64,000 nt of DNA from Rickettsiales bacterium UBA2645 (GTDB lineage: Bacteria > Pseudomonadota > Alphaproteobacteria > Rickettsiales > UBA1997), in assembly GCA_002359655.1 (NCBI GenBank), contig DENL01000006.1, positions 30,346-94,345 of the forward strand, written 5' to 3'. Of the stretch, positions 54,639 to 63,702 are shown in pieces. Positions within the stretch are counted from its first letter, which is position 1; each line of letters opens with the position of its first letter. Under the pieces are notes generated by a model, which worked only from the letters and a program-made list of their open reading frames with translations, searched no databases and was not told where the DNA came from. The position numbers and the translations under genes are program-made.

Positions 54639-54876
54639 TTTAGATTTTTTAAGGAAAATATTATGTCAGGTAAAACTTCGGTAGAGGCGAAAACCTAATC
54701 AAGGATTAGAGAAATTACAAGTATCAAAAAAATCTTTTTGTTTCGACTGTCTTGAAATATAAAAAAGCCAAAAATAGATTGCGTCGGTCTTTTTTGGCTC
54801 GCTTCAAAACGACCATCACTTTAGTATCGCAAGACGCCACTTCCAAACAATACCAAACAATCTCTTTAGGAGTTTT
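54639..54876. other. Divergent folE/ompH region with possible leader peptide and hairpins
   Basis: On the plus strand aagga (54651-54655) precedes an 11-codon frame at 54663-54698 ([11 protein letters not shown]), then a ctaatc/gattag hairpin at 54695-54709, and a long-loop hairpin agccaaaaa/tttttggct at 54766-54799 ending close to a T-run. This could be a short transcript with its own terminator or an ompH leader. On the minus strand the same DNA is the folE upstream region. No clear -35/-10 boxes were found. Confidence 0.35.
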
Positions 54877-55401
54877 ATGAAAAAAAGTTTTATCGCCTTA
54901 AGTACAATTTTTGCACTTCTTTCTTTTAGTGCTAATGCTGGATCAATTGCAGTTTTAGACGTTGAAAAAATTGTTAAAGAATCAACTGCAATGCGCGAAA
55001 TCCAAAGCAAAGTTACTAAAAAACAAGACGAATATCAAAAAGAAGTTACCAAAAAACAAAAAGATTTAGAGGCTGAACAAAAAAAGTTAGAGAGCAAAAA
55101 AACTCTTTTAGCCAAAGAAGCTTTTGAAAAAGAAACAAAAAAATTCGAAGACAAAGTTGATAGCTTGAAAGCATTTGTTGATAAAAAACAAAACAGCTTG
55201 AAAAAAGCATCAATCGACAGCATGAGCAAAGTTAACGACAAAATCAAAGACATCATCGCTGAAATTTCGAAAGAAAAAGATATCGATCTTATCGTTCCAA
55301 CTTCTCAAACTCTGTTCTACAAAGACGAGATGGACATTTCTGCCGAAGTTTTAAAAAGACTTAACAAAAAAGTTACCAAAGTTGATGTTAAGTTCGAATA
55401 A
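54877..55401 (+). CDS. OmpH/Skp family periplasmic chaperone
   Basis: Skp-type proteins are trimeric periplasmic chaperones that hold unfolded outer-membrane proteins. The 174-residue product has a signal peptide ending in SANA at about residue 22, then the beta-strand IAVLDVEKIVKEST. A long lysine- and glutamate-rich coiled coil runs from about residue 45 to 135 and makes the tentacles. The C-terminal part contains ISKEKDIDLIVPTSQTLF. An AGGAG Shine-Dalgarno at 54868-54872 sits 4 bases before the ATG and fixes the start. bamA, the usual neighbour, is not here. A strong terminator follows. Confidence 0.9.
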   Translation: MKKSFIALSTIFALLSFSANAGSIAVLDVEKIVKESTAMREIQSKVTKKQDEYQKEVTKKQKDLEAEQKKLESKKTLLAKEAFEKETKKFEDKVDSLKAFVDKKQNSLKKASIDSMSKVNDKIKDIIAEISKEKDIDLIVPTSQTLFYKDEMDISAEVLKRLNKKVTKVDVKFE

Positions 55402-55426
55402 TTTGATTGCATAAAGTGAATTACAG

Positions 55427-55462
55427 AAAACTCCCGAACACAAAAAAGTGTTCGGGAGTTTT
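55427..55462 (+). terminator. Rho-independent terminator after ompH
   Basis: A perfect 15-bp stem (aaaactcccgaacac with its complement) encloses a loop of six adenines, followed by a T-rich tail. It lies 25 bases after the ompH stop and before the convergent histidine kinase gene end, so it may serve both transcripts because its A-rich 5' side gives a T-tail on the opposite strand. Confidence 0.9.
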
Positions 55463-55484
55463 TTATTTTGACCCCTAAGCCGTT

Positions 55485-56849
55485 TTAAGAAAAACAAACA
55501 TTAACAGAGTTTAAATTATTCTTTGACTCAAAGGAGATTGATCCACCATGAAGATCGATAATTTTTTTAGCAATTGCTAAACCAAGCCCGCAGCCTTGAT
55601 CATTCTCTATCTCAGAACTAACTCGATAAAAATTATTAAAGATTTTTTGCCTGTCTTCTGCAGAGATTTCTGCGCCGTAATTAGTTATTTTTAAATGCAA
55701 AAGATTATTTTTCTTTGTTAAAAAAATCGTAATTTTTTTGTCCTTTAGACTGTATTTTACAGCGTTATCAATCAAATTACGAATCATAATTTCGATGTAA
55801 GTTCTATTGGCATCGATTAACAATTTTTTTTCTTCTAAATCGCAGATAAGTTCAACTTTCAGATTTTTTTGCGAGATATCTGACAAATAATTTTTTAGCA
55901 CCACTTCAAGCAAATTTCGTAAATTAAAATTTTCTTTTTCAATATTTTTATCTTCGGGCGCAAGCCTTGTAAGAGTAAGTAACTGATTGACCATATGCGA
56001 TGTGCGATTAATGCCCTGCATTAGATCATTTAAATATTCTTCGCGCTTTTCTTCGTCTTTATTTTTTAGTAAGAGCTGCGCTTGAATTGTTATTGCGGCT
56101 AGAGGAGTTTTCAACTCGTGAGCAGCATAATCAGTGAATCTGCGCTCTGACTCCATTGATTCTGAAAGCCTAGCAAGCAGAGCGTTGAAAGAATTAACAA
56201 AAGGCTTCAATTCAAGTGGAGTATCAGAATCGTGAAATGGCTGCAGAGTTTTGGTCGACATTTTTTTAATCTTGTCAGACATTTTGTCTAAGGGCTGCAA
56301 CCTTTTATTTACAGTAGCTACAATAATCAAAAGCAATGGAATAAAAGACAAAAGCAGCGGTAAAAAAAGCGAAAAGATAATCTCGTTAGTAAGTTTATTT
56401 CTGATACTTTGCTTTTCTAAAACCAAAATTGTTATGTCGGATTTTGCATCATGAATTGTAAAAGCGCGCCAATATTTTTTATCAACCATAACATCTTTGA
56501 AACCCTCTTGCTCAGGCTTTTGAAATATCTGATCTTTACTAGAATTATAAACTAAATTATTGCCCGACCAAATCTGAGAATGAATTTTATATTCGTAGCG
56601 ATGGAAAATTTTTTCTTGCTGGGCCAAATCAAAATTAATCGAAAAGTTATTTTTATCTTTTTCAAAAATTTCATGCTCAACAAGTCCATAAATTAATTTT
56701 GCTGACTTAGCCAAATGAGCATCAAATACTTCTTGAATCTCGTTGTGAGTGTTAACAAAGCTAATGGAATAAATTACTATCAGAGTTGCAGCCAACAAAG
56801 ACGATAAGCTTATGATCAGATTTTGTTTTAAAGATTTTTTTTTGATCAT
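55485..56849 (-). CDS. Two-component sensor histidine kinase (QseC-like)
   Basis: The 454-residue inner-membrane sensor has membrane helices at about residues 12-30 and 157-180 enclosing a periplasmic sensing domain. A HAMP-like linker with RLQPLDKMSDKIKKMS is followed by the HisKA domain with H244 in AAHELKTPLAA. A complete HATPase_c domain follows, with N box MIRNLIDNAVKYS and G2 box GCGLGLAIAKKIIDLHGG. This organisation resembles QseC/PmrB. It overlaps the response regulator gene by 4 bases (ATGA), and the pair is cotranscribed. The signal is unknown. Confidence 0.92.
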   Translation of the reverse strand: MIKKKSLKQNLIISLSSLLAATLIVIYSISFVNTHNEIQEVFDAHLAKSAKLIYGLVEHEIFEKDKNNFSINFDLAQQEKIFHRYEYKIHSQIWSGNNLVYNSSKDQIFQKPEQEGFKDVMVDKKYWRAFTIHDAKSDITILVLEKQSIRNKLTNEIIFSLFLPLLLSFIPLLLIIVATVNKRLQPLDKMSDKIKKMSTKTLQPFHDSDTPLELKPFVNSFNALLARLSESMESERRFTDYAAHELKTPLAAITIQAQLLLKNKDEEKREEYLNDLMQGINRTSHMVNQLLTLTRLAPEDKNIEKENFNLRNLLEVVLKNYLSDISQKNLKVELICDLEEKKLLIDANRTYIEIMIRNLIDNAVKYSLKDKKITIFLTKKNNLLHLKITNYGAEISAEDRQKIFNNFYRVSSEIENDQGCGLGLAIAKKIIDLHGGSISFESKNNLNSVNVCFS

Positions 56850-57511
56850 GCTGGTTCTTTTTCAATTGTATAACCAAAACCTCGCACTGTTTTGATTAGA
56901 TTTTTCTCTAATTTTTTACGCAAATGATGAATATGAACTTCAACCGTATTGCTTTCAATACTATCGTCCCAGCTGTAAAGAAGCTCTTCTAAACGCGACT
57001 TTGAAATAGTCTTATCAATATTTTCTAGTAAAAATTTTAGTATCATAAATTCTTTTGGCGATAAATCGATTCTATTGCCATTTCTAGTCACTGTTGAGTT
57101 GGCGGGATTAAGCTCAATATTTTTGTAAGTTAAAATAGCTGTGGCAATTCCTTTACTTCTGCGCACCAAAGATCTGATTCGTGCAAAAAGCTCTTCTAAA
57201 TCAAATGGTTTTGAAAGATAATCATCAGCTCCTAAATCAAGCCCTTCAATCTTTTGCAGCACTGAATCTCTTGCGGTTAAAATTAAAATAGGCATCGAGT
57301 TTTTCTGAAGACGCAATTTTTTTAAAATATCCAAACCAGATTTTTTTGGCAGATTTATATCGAGCAACAGAATCTCAAACTGTGTTGTCTTGAGCGCCGC
57401 CTCGCAAGATTCATAATCCATAACCCAATCAACAACATGGTTTTCTTGCTCAAGAGCATTTTTAATTGCCTTGCCAAGCATTGAGTCGTCTTCAAGTAAA
57501 ATTATACGCAT
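56846..57511 (-). CDS. OmpR-family response regulator (QseB/PmrA-like)
   Basis: The 221-residue regulator has a receiver domain with EDDSML at residues 7-12, phospho-acceptor Asp51 in LLLDINLPKKSG, and conserved Thr and Lys in LILTARDS and YLSKPFDLEEL. The winged-helix DNA-binding domain carries LSPKEFMILKFLLEN, SNTVEVHIHHLRKKL and a final VRGFGYTIE. Overlap with the kinase start shows translational coupling. The targets cannot be deduced from the sequence. Confidence 0.94.
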   Translation of the reverse strand: MRIILLEDDSMLGKAIKNALEQENHVVDWVMDYESCEAALKTTQFEILLLDINLPKKSGLDILKKLRLQKNSMPILILTARDSVLQKIEGLDLGADDYLSKPFDLEELFARIRSLVRRSKGIATAILTYKNIELNPANSTVTRNGNRIDLSPKEFMILKFLLENIDKTISKSRLEELLYSWDDSIESNTVEVHIHHLRKKLEKNLIKTVRGFGYTIEKEPA

Positions 57512-57573
57512 ATGGTTTTGAGTTTATTTTTTTCTATTTTAGAAAAATTTTTCCTTAAGAAGACATATAAGAC

Positions 57574-57700
57574 TATACCAAATCTAAATTCTTTAGATTT
57601 GGTACAAATTTTTTTTTATGCACCACGAGATGCGCCCTGCCTTGCGGGGATCCCCAATATACCAAATCAAATAATACCAATAAATTTTAGATTTGGTGTA
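57574..57700 (+). repeat. 127-bp dispersed palindromic repeat, copy C
   Basis: The element is bounded by tatacc and ggtgta and begins with the 11-bp hairpin ccaaatctaaa/tttagatttgg. A T-run and a degenerate gcgccctgc/ttgcgggga core follow, then a second ataccaaat...atttggtgt hairpin. It aligns in length and order with the reverse complement of 16190-16316. It occupies most of the 262-bp divergent gap between the response-regulator gene and dnaE, so it lies in the promoter region of both. Confidence 0.8.
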
Positions 57701-57773
57701 ACTAAAATTCGATTGCACTTCTTGAAGGAAATTTTGATCATCAACTCTTAAATTTCTTAATTTTCCCAGTTTA

Positions 57774-60266
57774 ATGTTCATCTCCCTTCGCAATCACACA
57801 ACCTACTCTCTTTGTAAAGGCGCAATAAGAGTTTCTGAAATTGTTGAACGTGCAGCTTCCTATAAAATGCCAGCTCTTGGCATTATGGATTCTCAAAATC
57901 TTTTTGCCGCTTTAGAATTTTCTTCCGCCTGCAAAAAAGTTGGAATCCAACCAATTCTTGGCTGCGAAATGTTGATCAGTTTCGACGATCTAAACCGCAA
58001 AAATATTTCCAACTTAGACATTGAAAACTCTTTTACAAAACTACCTCTGATTGCTAGGAGCGAAGAAGGTTACAAAAACTTAATGTATCTGGTTTCACAC
58101 AGCTTTTTAAAGCGTGAAAATAACCTTTCGCCCTATATTTCTTTTAATTTACTTAAAGAAAAATCTTCTGGATTAATCGCTCTTTCCGGTGGCGTTGACG
58201 GCATAATTGGCAAGCTTTTGCTCGAATCACAAGACAAAAAATTAAATGATCTAATCACAGAATTTTTAAAAACTTTTCCGCAAAATTTTTACATAGAAAT
58301 CACTCGCCACGGCACTGAAAAAGAAAAAAAGCTTGAAGATAAATTCATCGATCTAGCCTTTAAACACAATATACCTCTAGTTGCCACTAACGATGTTTAT
58401 TTCATGTCGAAAGAAATGTACGAGGCGCAAGATATTTTAAGTTGCATTGGCGAAGGCAGAGTTTTTCTGGAAGTGGATCGTCCCAGATTATCACCCGAGC
58501 AATATTTTAAAACTGCAGAAGAACTTGCAGCCTTATTTAGCGACATTCCCGAAGCAATTGAAAATACAGTAAATATCGCCAAAAAATGCCATATCATGGC
58601 TTTTGAGCGCCCACCAACTTTGCCAAAATTCAGCAACGAAAAAAACTTTGATGAAGCTGAAGAGTTAAAAAAACAAGCTACGGAAGGTCTGAAAATAAGG
58701 CTGAAAAACAAATTCGAAATTGAAGAAATCCCTCTCGAGCAGCAACAAAAAATCAACGAACAATACTTTGCTCGCCTTGATTTTGAAGCATCAGTTATCA
58801 TCAAGATGAATTTTTCTGGATATTTTTTGATCGTATCTGATTTCATCAAATGGGCAAAAAATAATGAAATCCCTGTCGGTCCAGGAAGAGGTTCTGGAGC
58901 TGGATCAATCATTGCTTGGGCATTGCAAATTACCGATCTCGATCCAATTCGTTTCGGACTTCTTTTTGAAAGATTTCTAAATCCTGATCGTGTTTCAATG
59001 CCAGATTTCGATGTCGATTTTTGCCAATCGCGTCGTGACGAAGTGATTGATTACGTGCAAAAAAAATACGGCAAAGACTATGTCGCACAAATCATCACTT
59101 TTGGAAAATTACAGGCGCGTGCTGTTTTAAAAGATGTTGGCCGCGTTTTACAAATGCCTTATAATCAAGTTGATCGCATTTGCAAATTGATTCCTTTCAA
59201 TGCCATCGAAGCTGTCACTTTAGAGAAAGCAATCGAGATGGATAAAGACTTGCAGCAAGCCATCAAAGAAGATCCGCAAGTTACAAAATTAGTCGATATT
59301 GCTTTGAAACTTGAAGGCTTGAATCGTCACGCCTCAACTCATGCAGCTGGTGTGGTTATTGGCGATAAACCACTTCACGAAATTTGCGCACTTTATAATG
59401 ACCAAGGTTCAGAAATGCCGGCAGTTGGCTATTCAATGAAATATGCCGAAGGCGCTGGTTTAGTGAAATTCGATTTTCTTGGCCTTAAAACTCTGACCAC
59501 AATTTTTGAAGCCGTAAAATTAATTGAAAAAACTCGCGGCATAAAAATTGATATTTCCAAATTAAAACTCGATGACAAAGAAACTTTTGCCATGCTTGCC
59601 ACGGGAAACTCGATTGGTGTTTTCCAAATTGAATCTTCTGGAATGCGCTCGGTTCTACGCCAAATGAAATCAGATAAAATTGAAGATATTATTGCCCTGA
59701 TTTCGCTTTATCGTCCCGGCCCAATGGACAATATTCCAACCTATATTCGTCGCAAACATGGCCAAGAAAAAATTCAATATCCGCACCCTCTTTTAGAAAA
59801 TACTTTGAAGGAAACTTATGGCGTAATTGTTTATCAAGAACAAGTTATGGAAATCGCCCGCGTCCTTGCTGGATACAGTCTTGGCGCTGCAGATTTATTG
59901 CGTCGAGCTATGGGTAAAAAAATTAAAGAAGAAATGGATCAACAGCGGGCCATTTTTGTAAATGGTGCGATGAAAAATAATGTACCCGAAAAGCAAGCCG
60001 GCGAAATTTTTGATCTGGTCGATAAATTCGCTGGATATGGTTTCAACAAATCTCACGCCGCGGCTTATGCTTTAATTTCTTATCAAACCGCTTATTTAAA
60101 GGCGCATTATCCAGTAGAGTTTTTCACCGCTTCGATCAATTTAGAGATCGATAACACCGATAAAATAAACATCTTCTTACAAGCCGCTAAAGACCACGGA
60201 ATAAAAATTTTACCACCGGATATAAATTCAAGTGAAGCCTATTTCAGAGTCGAAAAAATTTCTTAA
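57774..60266 (+). CDS. dnaE: DNA polymerase III alpha subunit, C-terminally truncated
   Basis: DnaE is the replicative polymerase. The protein starts with a normal PHP domain (FISLRNHTTYSLCKGAIRV) and has palm catalytic residues in PDFDVDF (D411 and D413), a third acidic residue in KFDFLGLKTLT, and finger motifs (GVFQIESSGMRSVL, LYRPGPMDNIP, GYGFNKSHAAAYAL). It ends at residue 830 after LPPDINSSEAYFRVE, a position near residue 815 of the 1,160-residue E. coli protein. The helix-hairpin-helix, beta-clamp-binding, OB-fold and tau-binding parts are therefore absent. mfd begins one base after its stop. It may be non-functional, a specialised copy or an assembly error. Confidence 0.9.
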   Translation: MFISLRNHTTYSLCKGAIRVSEIVERAASYKMPALGIMDSQNLFAALEFSSACKKVGIQPILGCEMLISFDDLNRKNISNLDIENSFTKLPLIARSEEGYKNLMYLVSHSFLKRENNLSPYISFNLLKEKSSGLIALSGGVDGIIGKLLLESQDKKLNDLITEFLKTFPQNFYIEITRHGTEKEKKLEDKFIDLAFKHNIPLVATNDVYFMSKEMYEAQDILSCIGEGRVFLEVDRPRLSPEQYFKTAEELAALFSDIPEAIENTVNIAKKCHIMAFERPPTLPKFSNEKNFDEAEELKKQATEGLKIRLKNKFEIEEIPLEQQQKINEQYFARLDFEASVIIKMNFSGYFLIVSDFIKWAKNNEIPVGPGRGSGAGSIIAWALQITDLDPIRFGLLFERFLNPDRVSMPDFDVDFCQSRRDEVIDYVQKKYGKDYVAQIITFGKLQARAVLKDVGRVLQMPYNQVDRICKLIPFNAIEAVTLEKAIEMDKDLQQAIKEDPQVTKLVDIALKLEGLNRHASTHAAGVVIGDKPLHEICALYNDQGSEMPAVGYSMKYAEGAGLVKFDFLGLKTLTTIFEAVKLIEKTRGIKIDISKLKLDDKETFAMLATGNSIGVFQIESSGMRSVLRQMKSDKIEDIIALISLYRPGPMDNIPTYIRRKHGQEKIQYPHPLLENTLKETYGVIVYQEQVMEIARVLAGYSLGAADLLRRAMGKKIKEEMDQQRAIFVNGAMKNNVPEKQAGEIFDLVDKFAGYGFNKSHAAAYALISYQTAYLKAHYPVEFFTASINLEIDNTDKINIFLQAAKDHGIKILPPDINSSEAYFRVEKIS

Positions 60267-60267
60267 A

Positions 60268-63200
60268 ATGGATTATAAAGTAAAAATTAAAAACATCGGC
60301 GAATCCTGCATTTTAACCAAGATTCCTCAAGATGCCGAAGCTTTCTTGGTTTCTGAAATAAGTAAAAATTTCTCACAGTCAGATTTTGTTTTTATTGCAA
60401 AAAATGATGTCGAAATGGAAACGCTACAAAAACAAATCAGCTTTTTTGCGCCGCATTTTGAAATTTTAAATTTTCCAGCTTGGGACTGCCTGCCCTATGA
60501 TCGCGCCTCACCCAAGGCAGCAATTTTGGCTAGTCGAATTAAAACTCTTTATCTTTTAGCCAATCGTAAAAAAGATCAGAAATTTTTTATTATTACTTCA
60601 ACTAATGCCGTTATCCAAAAAACTATTCCAGCAAATTTAATTCACGATTTAGGCCTTTATTTGCAAGTCGGCAGCAAAATTTCTTTAGCACAAATTGCTC
60701 AGTTTTTATCTTCAAAAGGTTATGAACGCCAAACTTGCGCCAATAATGTTGGTGAGTTTGCAGTGCGCGGTGGCATTATTGATGTTGTGATGCAAAAAGC
60801 GGCAGATTTGATTGGTTATCGAATTGATTTTTTTGGCGATGAAATTGAGTCAATCAAAGTTTTTGATCCAATCACGCAAATCACTGCAGAATCTGTTAAG
60901 TCACTAGAAATTCTGCCGACTTCAGAAGTGATTATGAGTAAAAAAACTGTCGAAAATTTTCGTCAGAAATATCGTACAAATTTTGGCGCATCGATTGATG
61001 ATCAGTTTTACAGCGCGGTTTCAGAGATGCGCAGTTACGCTGGTATGGAAAATTGGCTGCCGTTTTTTTTCGAAGAAAATTTAACCAGCATTTTCGATTA
61101 TTTAGAAAACGCGGTTACTTTTTTTAGCGACAGAATTTTTAGTGACATCAAACAACGCCAAGAGCTAATTCAAGAATATTATCAAGCTCGCGTGGCGGAA
61201 CAAAAAATTAAAGATGGCACAATTTACAATCCAATTGCGCCCGAGTTGCTTTATTTTAACGAGCAAGAAATCAAAAAAATTCTTAGCCAAAAAATCACTA
61301 TTCAATTCAATCAATTTGACAGCGAAGAAAAAAATCAGCGCCTTCTTGATTTAGAAATTAAACCAATTCCCGACTTCGCTTTAGCCGGAAAAAGCAATCA
61401 GCGCGATCCGCTGGAATTAGTAAAAGAATTTACCGCAAATAAAAAATTTATTATCGCTGCTTTAAGCGAAGGTTTTAAAGATCGCATCGAAAAAATTCTG
61501 CCTGATTACAACATAAAATGTCCGCTAATCGTTTTGCCAACTCATTTTGGATTTTATACTTCCGACATGATTTTGATTGGTGAGCAAGCAATTTTTGGTG
61601 AAAAAATTGTGCGTAAAAAAAGTAGCAAAGCTGCTTCGCAAAGATTGATTGAAGAAGGTTTGAGCATCACTCCAGGAGAGCTTGTTGTCCATCGCGATCA
61701 TGGAATTGGCAAGTTTGATAATATCCACACCATCAGCGCTGGCGGCATTAAAACCGACATGATTAAAATTTTATACGGCGGCAATGACACACTTTTTGTG
61801 CCAGTTGATGACATAAATTTAATCACGCGTTATGGCGCTGATAATCCTTTCATTCAGCTTGATCGTTTGGGTCTTGCAGCGTGGAAAAATCGTCGCGAAA
61901 AAGTTCGTAAAAGAATTAAAGTTGCTGCGGAAGAGCTTCTGAAAATCGCTGCTGCGCGCCATTTAAAAAAGGCTCCTGTCTTTATTCCCGACCAACATTT
62001 TTATGACGAATTTAAAATAAAATTTGGCTTTGTGGAAACGCAAGATCAAGCACGAGCAATTGAAGAAGTTGAAGAAGATTTAGCTAAAGGCTCGCCAATG
62101 GATCGCTTGATTTGTGGCGATGTTGGTTTTGGTAAAACCGAAGTAGCAATGCGTGCTGCTGCTATAGTTGTAGGTTCAAATCAAGATGCACAAATTGCTA
62201 TTGTTGCGCCAACAACTCTTTTGGTTCGTCAACATTATAAAAATTTTGCCAAGCGCTTTGAAGGAACAAATGTTAAAGTTGCGCAGCTTTCACGTTTGAT
62301 AACACCAACTCAAGCCAAAGATATTCGCCTTAAACTTCAGTCAGGCGAAATACAAATTATAATCGGAACTCACGCACTTTTGCAAAAAACCATCAAATTT
62401 AAAAATCTTGCTCTGGTTATAATTGACGAAGAACAGCATTTTGGCGTGGCACAAAAAGAACGATTGAAAGAATTGCGCAACGAAGTTCATGTTTTAACGC
62501 TCTCAGCCACGCCAATTCCACGTACTCTGCAAATGTCGCTGACGGGAGTTAAAGACTTAAGCTTGATTTCAACGCCACCTTTGGATCGCTTGGCTGTGAG
62601 AAATTTTGTGATGCCTTATGATTCAGTAATTGTTCGCGAAGCGGTGATGCGGGAATATAATCGCAGCGGTCGTGTATTTTTTGTCGTGCCACGAATTCGT
62701 GATATCGAGGAAATGGAACCGCGTCTAAAAATTCTACTTCCAGAAATAAAAATTACGCACGCTCATGGCCAGATGAATCCAAGCGAGCTTGATAAAATTA
62801 TGAATGATTTTGTTGATGGCAAAATCGACATGCTAATCTCAACCACAATTGTTGAATCGGGAATCGATATTTCCGACGCCAACACCATGATTATTTACAA
62901 GTCAGAAATGTTTGGCCTATCACAACTCTACCAGCTGCGCGGTCGCGTTGGCAGAGGAAAAATGCGCGCTTATTGTTATTTTATGCTGGACAATCGTAAA
63001 AAAACTTCTGACGAGTCACGCAAAAAATTGGAAGTGATGCAAAATCTAGATTCGCTTGGTGTTGGATTTTCAGTTGCAACTCACGATATGGATATTCGTG
63101 GCAGCGGTAATTTACTTGGTGATGAGCAATCAGGTCATGTCAGTGAAACAGGAGTTGAGCTTTATCAGCAGATGCTACTTGAAACAATTGAAGAGTTAAA

Positions 63201-63702
63201 AAATCAAAATGGCGTAACTAAAAATCAAACTCAGGAAACATTTGAACTAGATTTTGCTGTACAAATTAAACTCGGAATTTCTTTGCTTATACCAGAAGAT
63301 TATATGTCGGATCTAAGCCTGCGCATGAGTTTCTACAAAAAAATTGCCAATATAAAAAATGATGAAGATGAAGAAAATTTAACCAATGAAATGAATGATC
63401 GTTTTGGAAAGGTTCCGTCAGAAATTTTGAATTTAATGGAAATCGCTAAATTAAAATGGTCCTGCAAAAAAGTTGGAATTGAAAAATTAGAAGCAAATTC
63501 TCAAGGAATTTTAATCAGCTTTAAAGACAATAAATTCAGCAATCCCGACGCTTTATTGAAAATGGTTTTTTCCAGCAGAAACCAAATTAAAATTCATCAA
63601 GGTCAAAGAATTATTTTTATTCATGATTTAAAAAACACTGATATAAAAATTTCAGTGGCAAAGCAGGCAATTAATCAATTAGCAAAACTCTTAGAAGAAT
63701 GA
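60268..63702 (+). CDS. mfd: Transcription-repair coupling factor
   Basis: Mfd removes stalled RNA polymerase and recruits UvrA. From ATG 60268 the protein has 1,144 residues, close to the E. coli length. The N-terminal UvrB-like module includes FPAWDCLPYDRASP and VRGGIIDVV, followed by the RNA-polymerase-interacting domain (GELVVHRDHGIGKF). The translocase motor has Walker A GDVGFGKTEVAMRAA, the DEEQHFG box, LSATPIPRTLQMSLTG and the TRG-region FVVPRI. A C-terminal regulatory domain follows. The open frame begins 12 codons upstream inside dnaE, but ATG 60268 fits the family. Confidence 0.96.
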   Translation: MDYKVKIKNIGESCILTKIPQDAEAFLVSEISKNFSQSDFVFIAKNDVEMETLQKQISFFAPHFEILNFPAWDCLPYDRASPKAAILASRIKTLYLLANRKKDQKFFIITSTNAVIQKTIPANLIHDLGLYLQVGSKISLAQIAQFLSSKGYERQTCANNVGEFAVRGGIIDVVMQKAADLIGYRIDFFGDEIESIKVFDPITQITAESVKSLEILPTSEVIMSKKTVENFRQKYRTNFGASIDDQFYSAVSEMRSYAGMENWLPFFFEENLTSIFDYLENAVTFFSDRIFSDIKQRQELIQEYYQARVAEQKIKDGTIYNPIAPELLYFNEQEIKKILSQKITIQFNQFDSEEKNQRLLDLEIKPIPDFALAGKSNQRDPLELVKEFTANKKFIIAALSEGFKDRIEKILPDYNIKCPLIVLPTHFGFYTSDMILIGEQAIFGEKIVRKKSSKAASQRLIEEGLSITPGELVVHRDHGIGKFDNIHTISAGGIKTDMIKILYGGNDTLFVPVDDINLITRYGADNPFIQLDRLGLAAWKNRREKVRKRIKVAAEELLKIAAARHLKKAPVFIPDQHFYDEFKIKFGFVETQDQARAIEEVEEDLAKGSPMDRLICGDVGFGKTEVAMRAAAIVVGSNQDAQIAIVAPTTLLVRQHYKNFAKRFEGTNVKVAQLSRLITPTQAKDIRLKLQSGEIQIIIGTHALLQKTIKFKNLALVIIDEEQHFGVAQKERLKELRNEVHVLTLSATPIPRTLQMSLTGVKDLSLISTPPLDRLAVRNFVMPYDSVIVREAVMREYNRSGRVFFVVPRIRDIEEMEPRLKILLPEIKITHAHGQMNPSELDKIMNDFVDGKIDMLISTTIVESGIDISDANTMIIYKSEMFGLSQLYQLRGRVGRGKMRAYCYFMLDNRKKTSDESRKKLEVMQNLDSLGVGFSVATHDMDIRGSGNLLGDEQSGHVSETGVELYQQMLLETIEELKNQNGVTKNQTQETFELDFAVQIKLGISLLIPEDYMSDLSLRMSFYKKIANIKNDEDEENLTNEMNDRFGKVPSEILNLMEIAKLKWSCKKVGIEKLEANSQGILISFKDNKFSNPDALLKMVFSSRNQIKIHQGQRIIFIHDLKNTDIKISVAKQAINQLAKLLEE

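Noticed and set aside
57774..60266. DnaE end considered as a split-intein half, as in cyanobacteria
   Set aside because: The known cyanobacterial split lies in the GYGFNKSH region, which is continuous here, and no intein motif follows the last conserved residues.
60232..60267. Upstream GTG start for mfd within dnaE
   Set aside because: The 12 extra residues come from the dnaE coding end in another frame; ATG 60268 gives the family-typical N-terminus.
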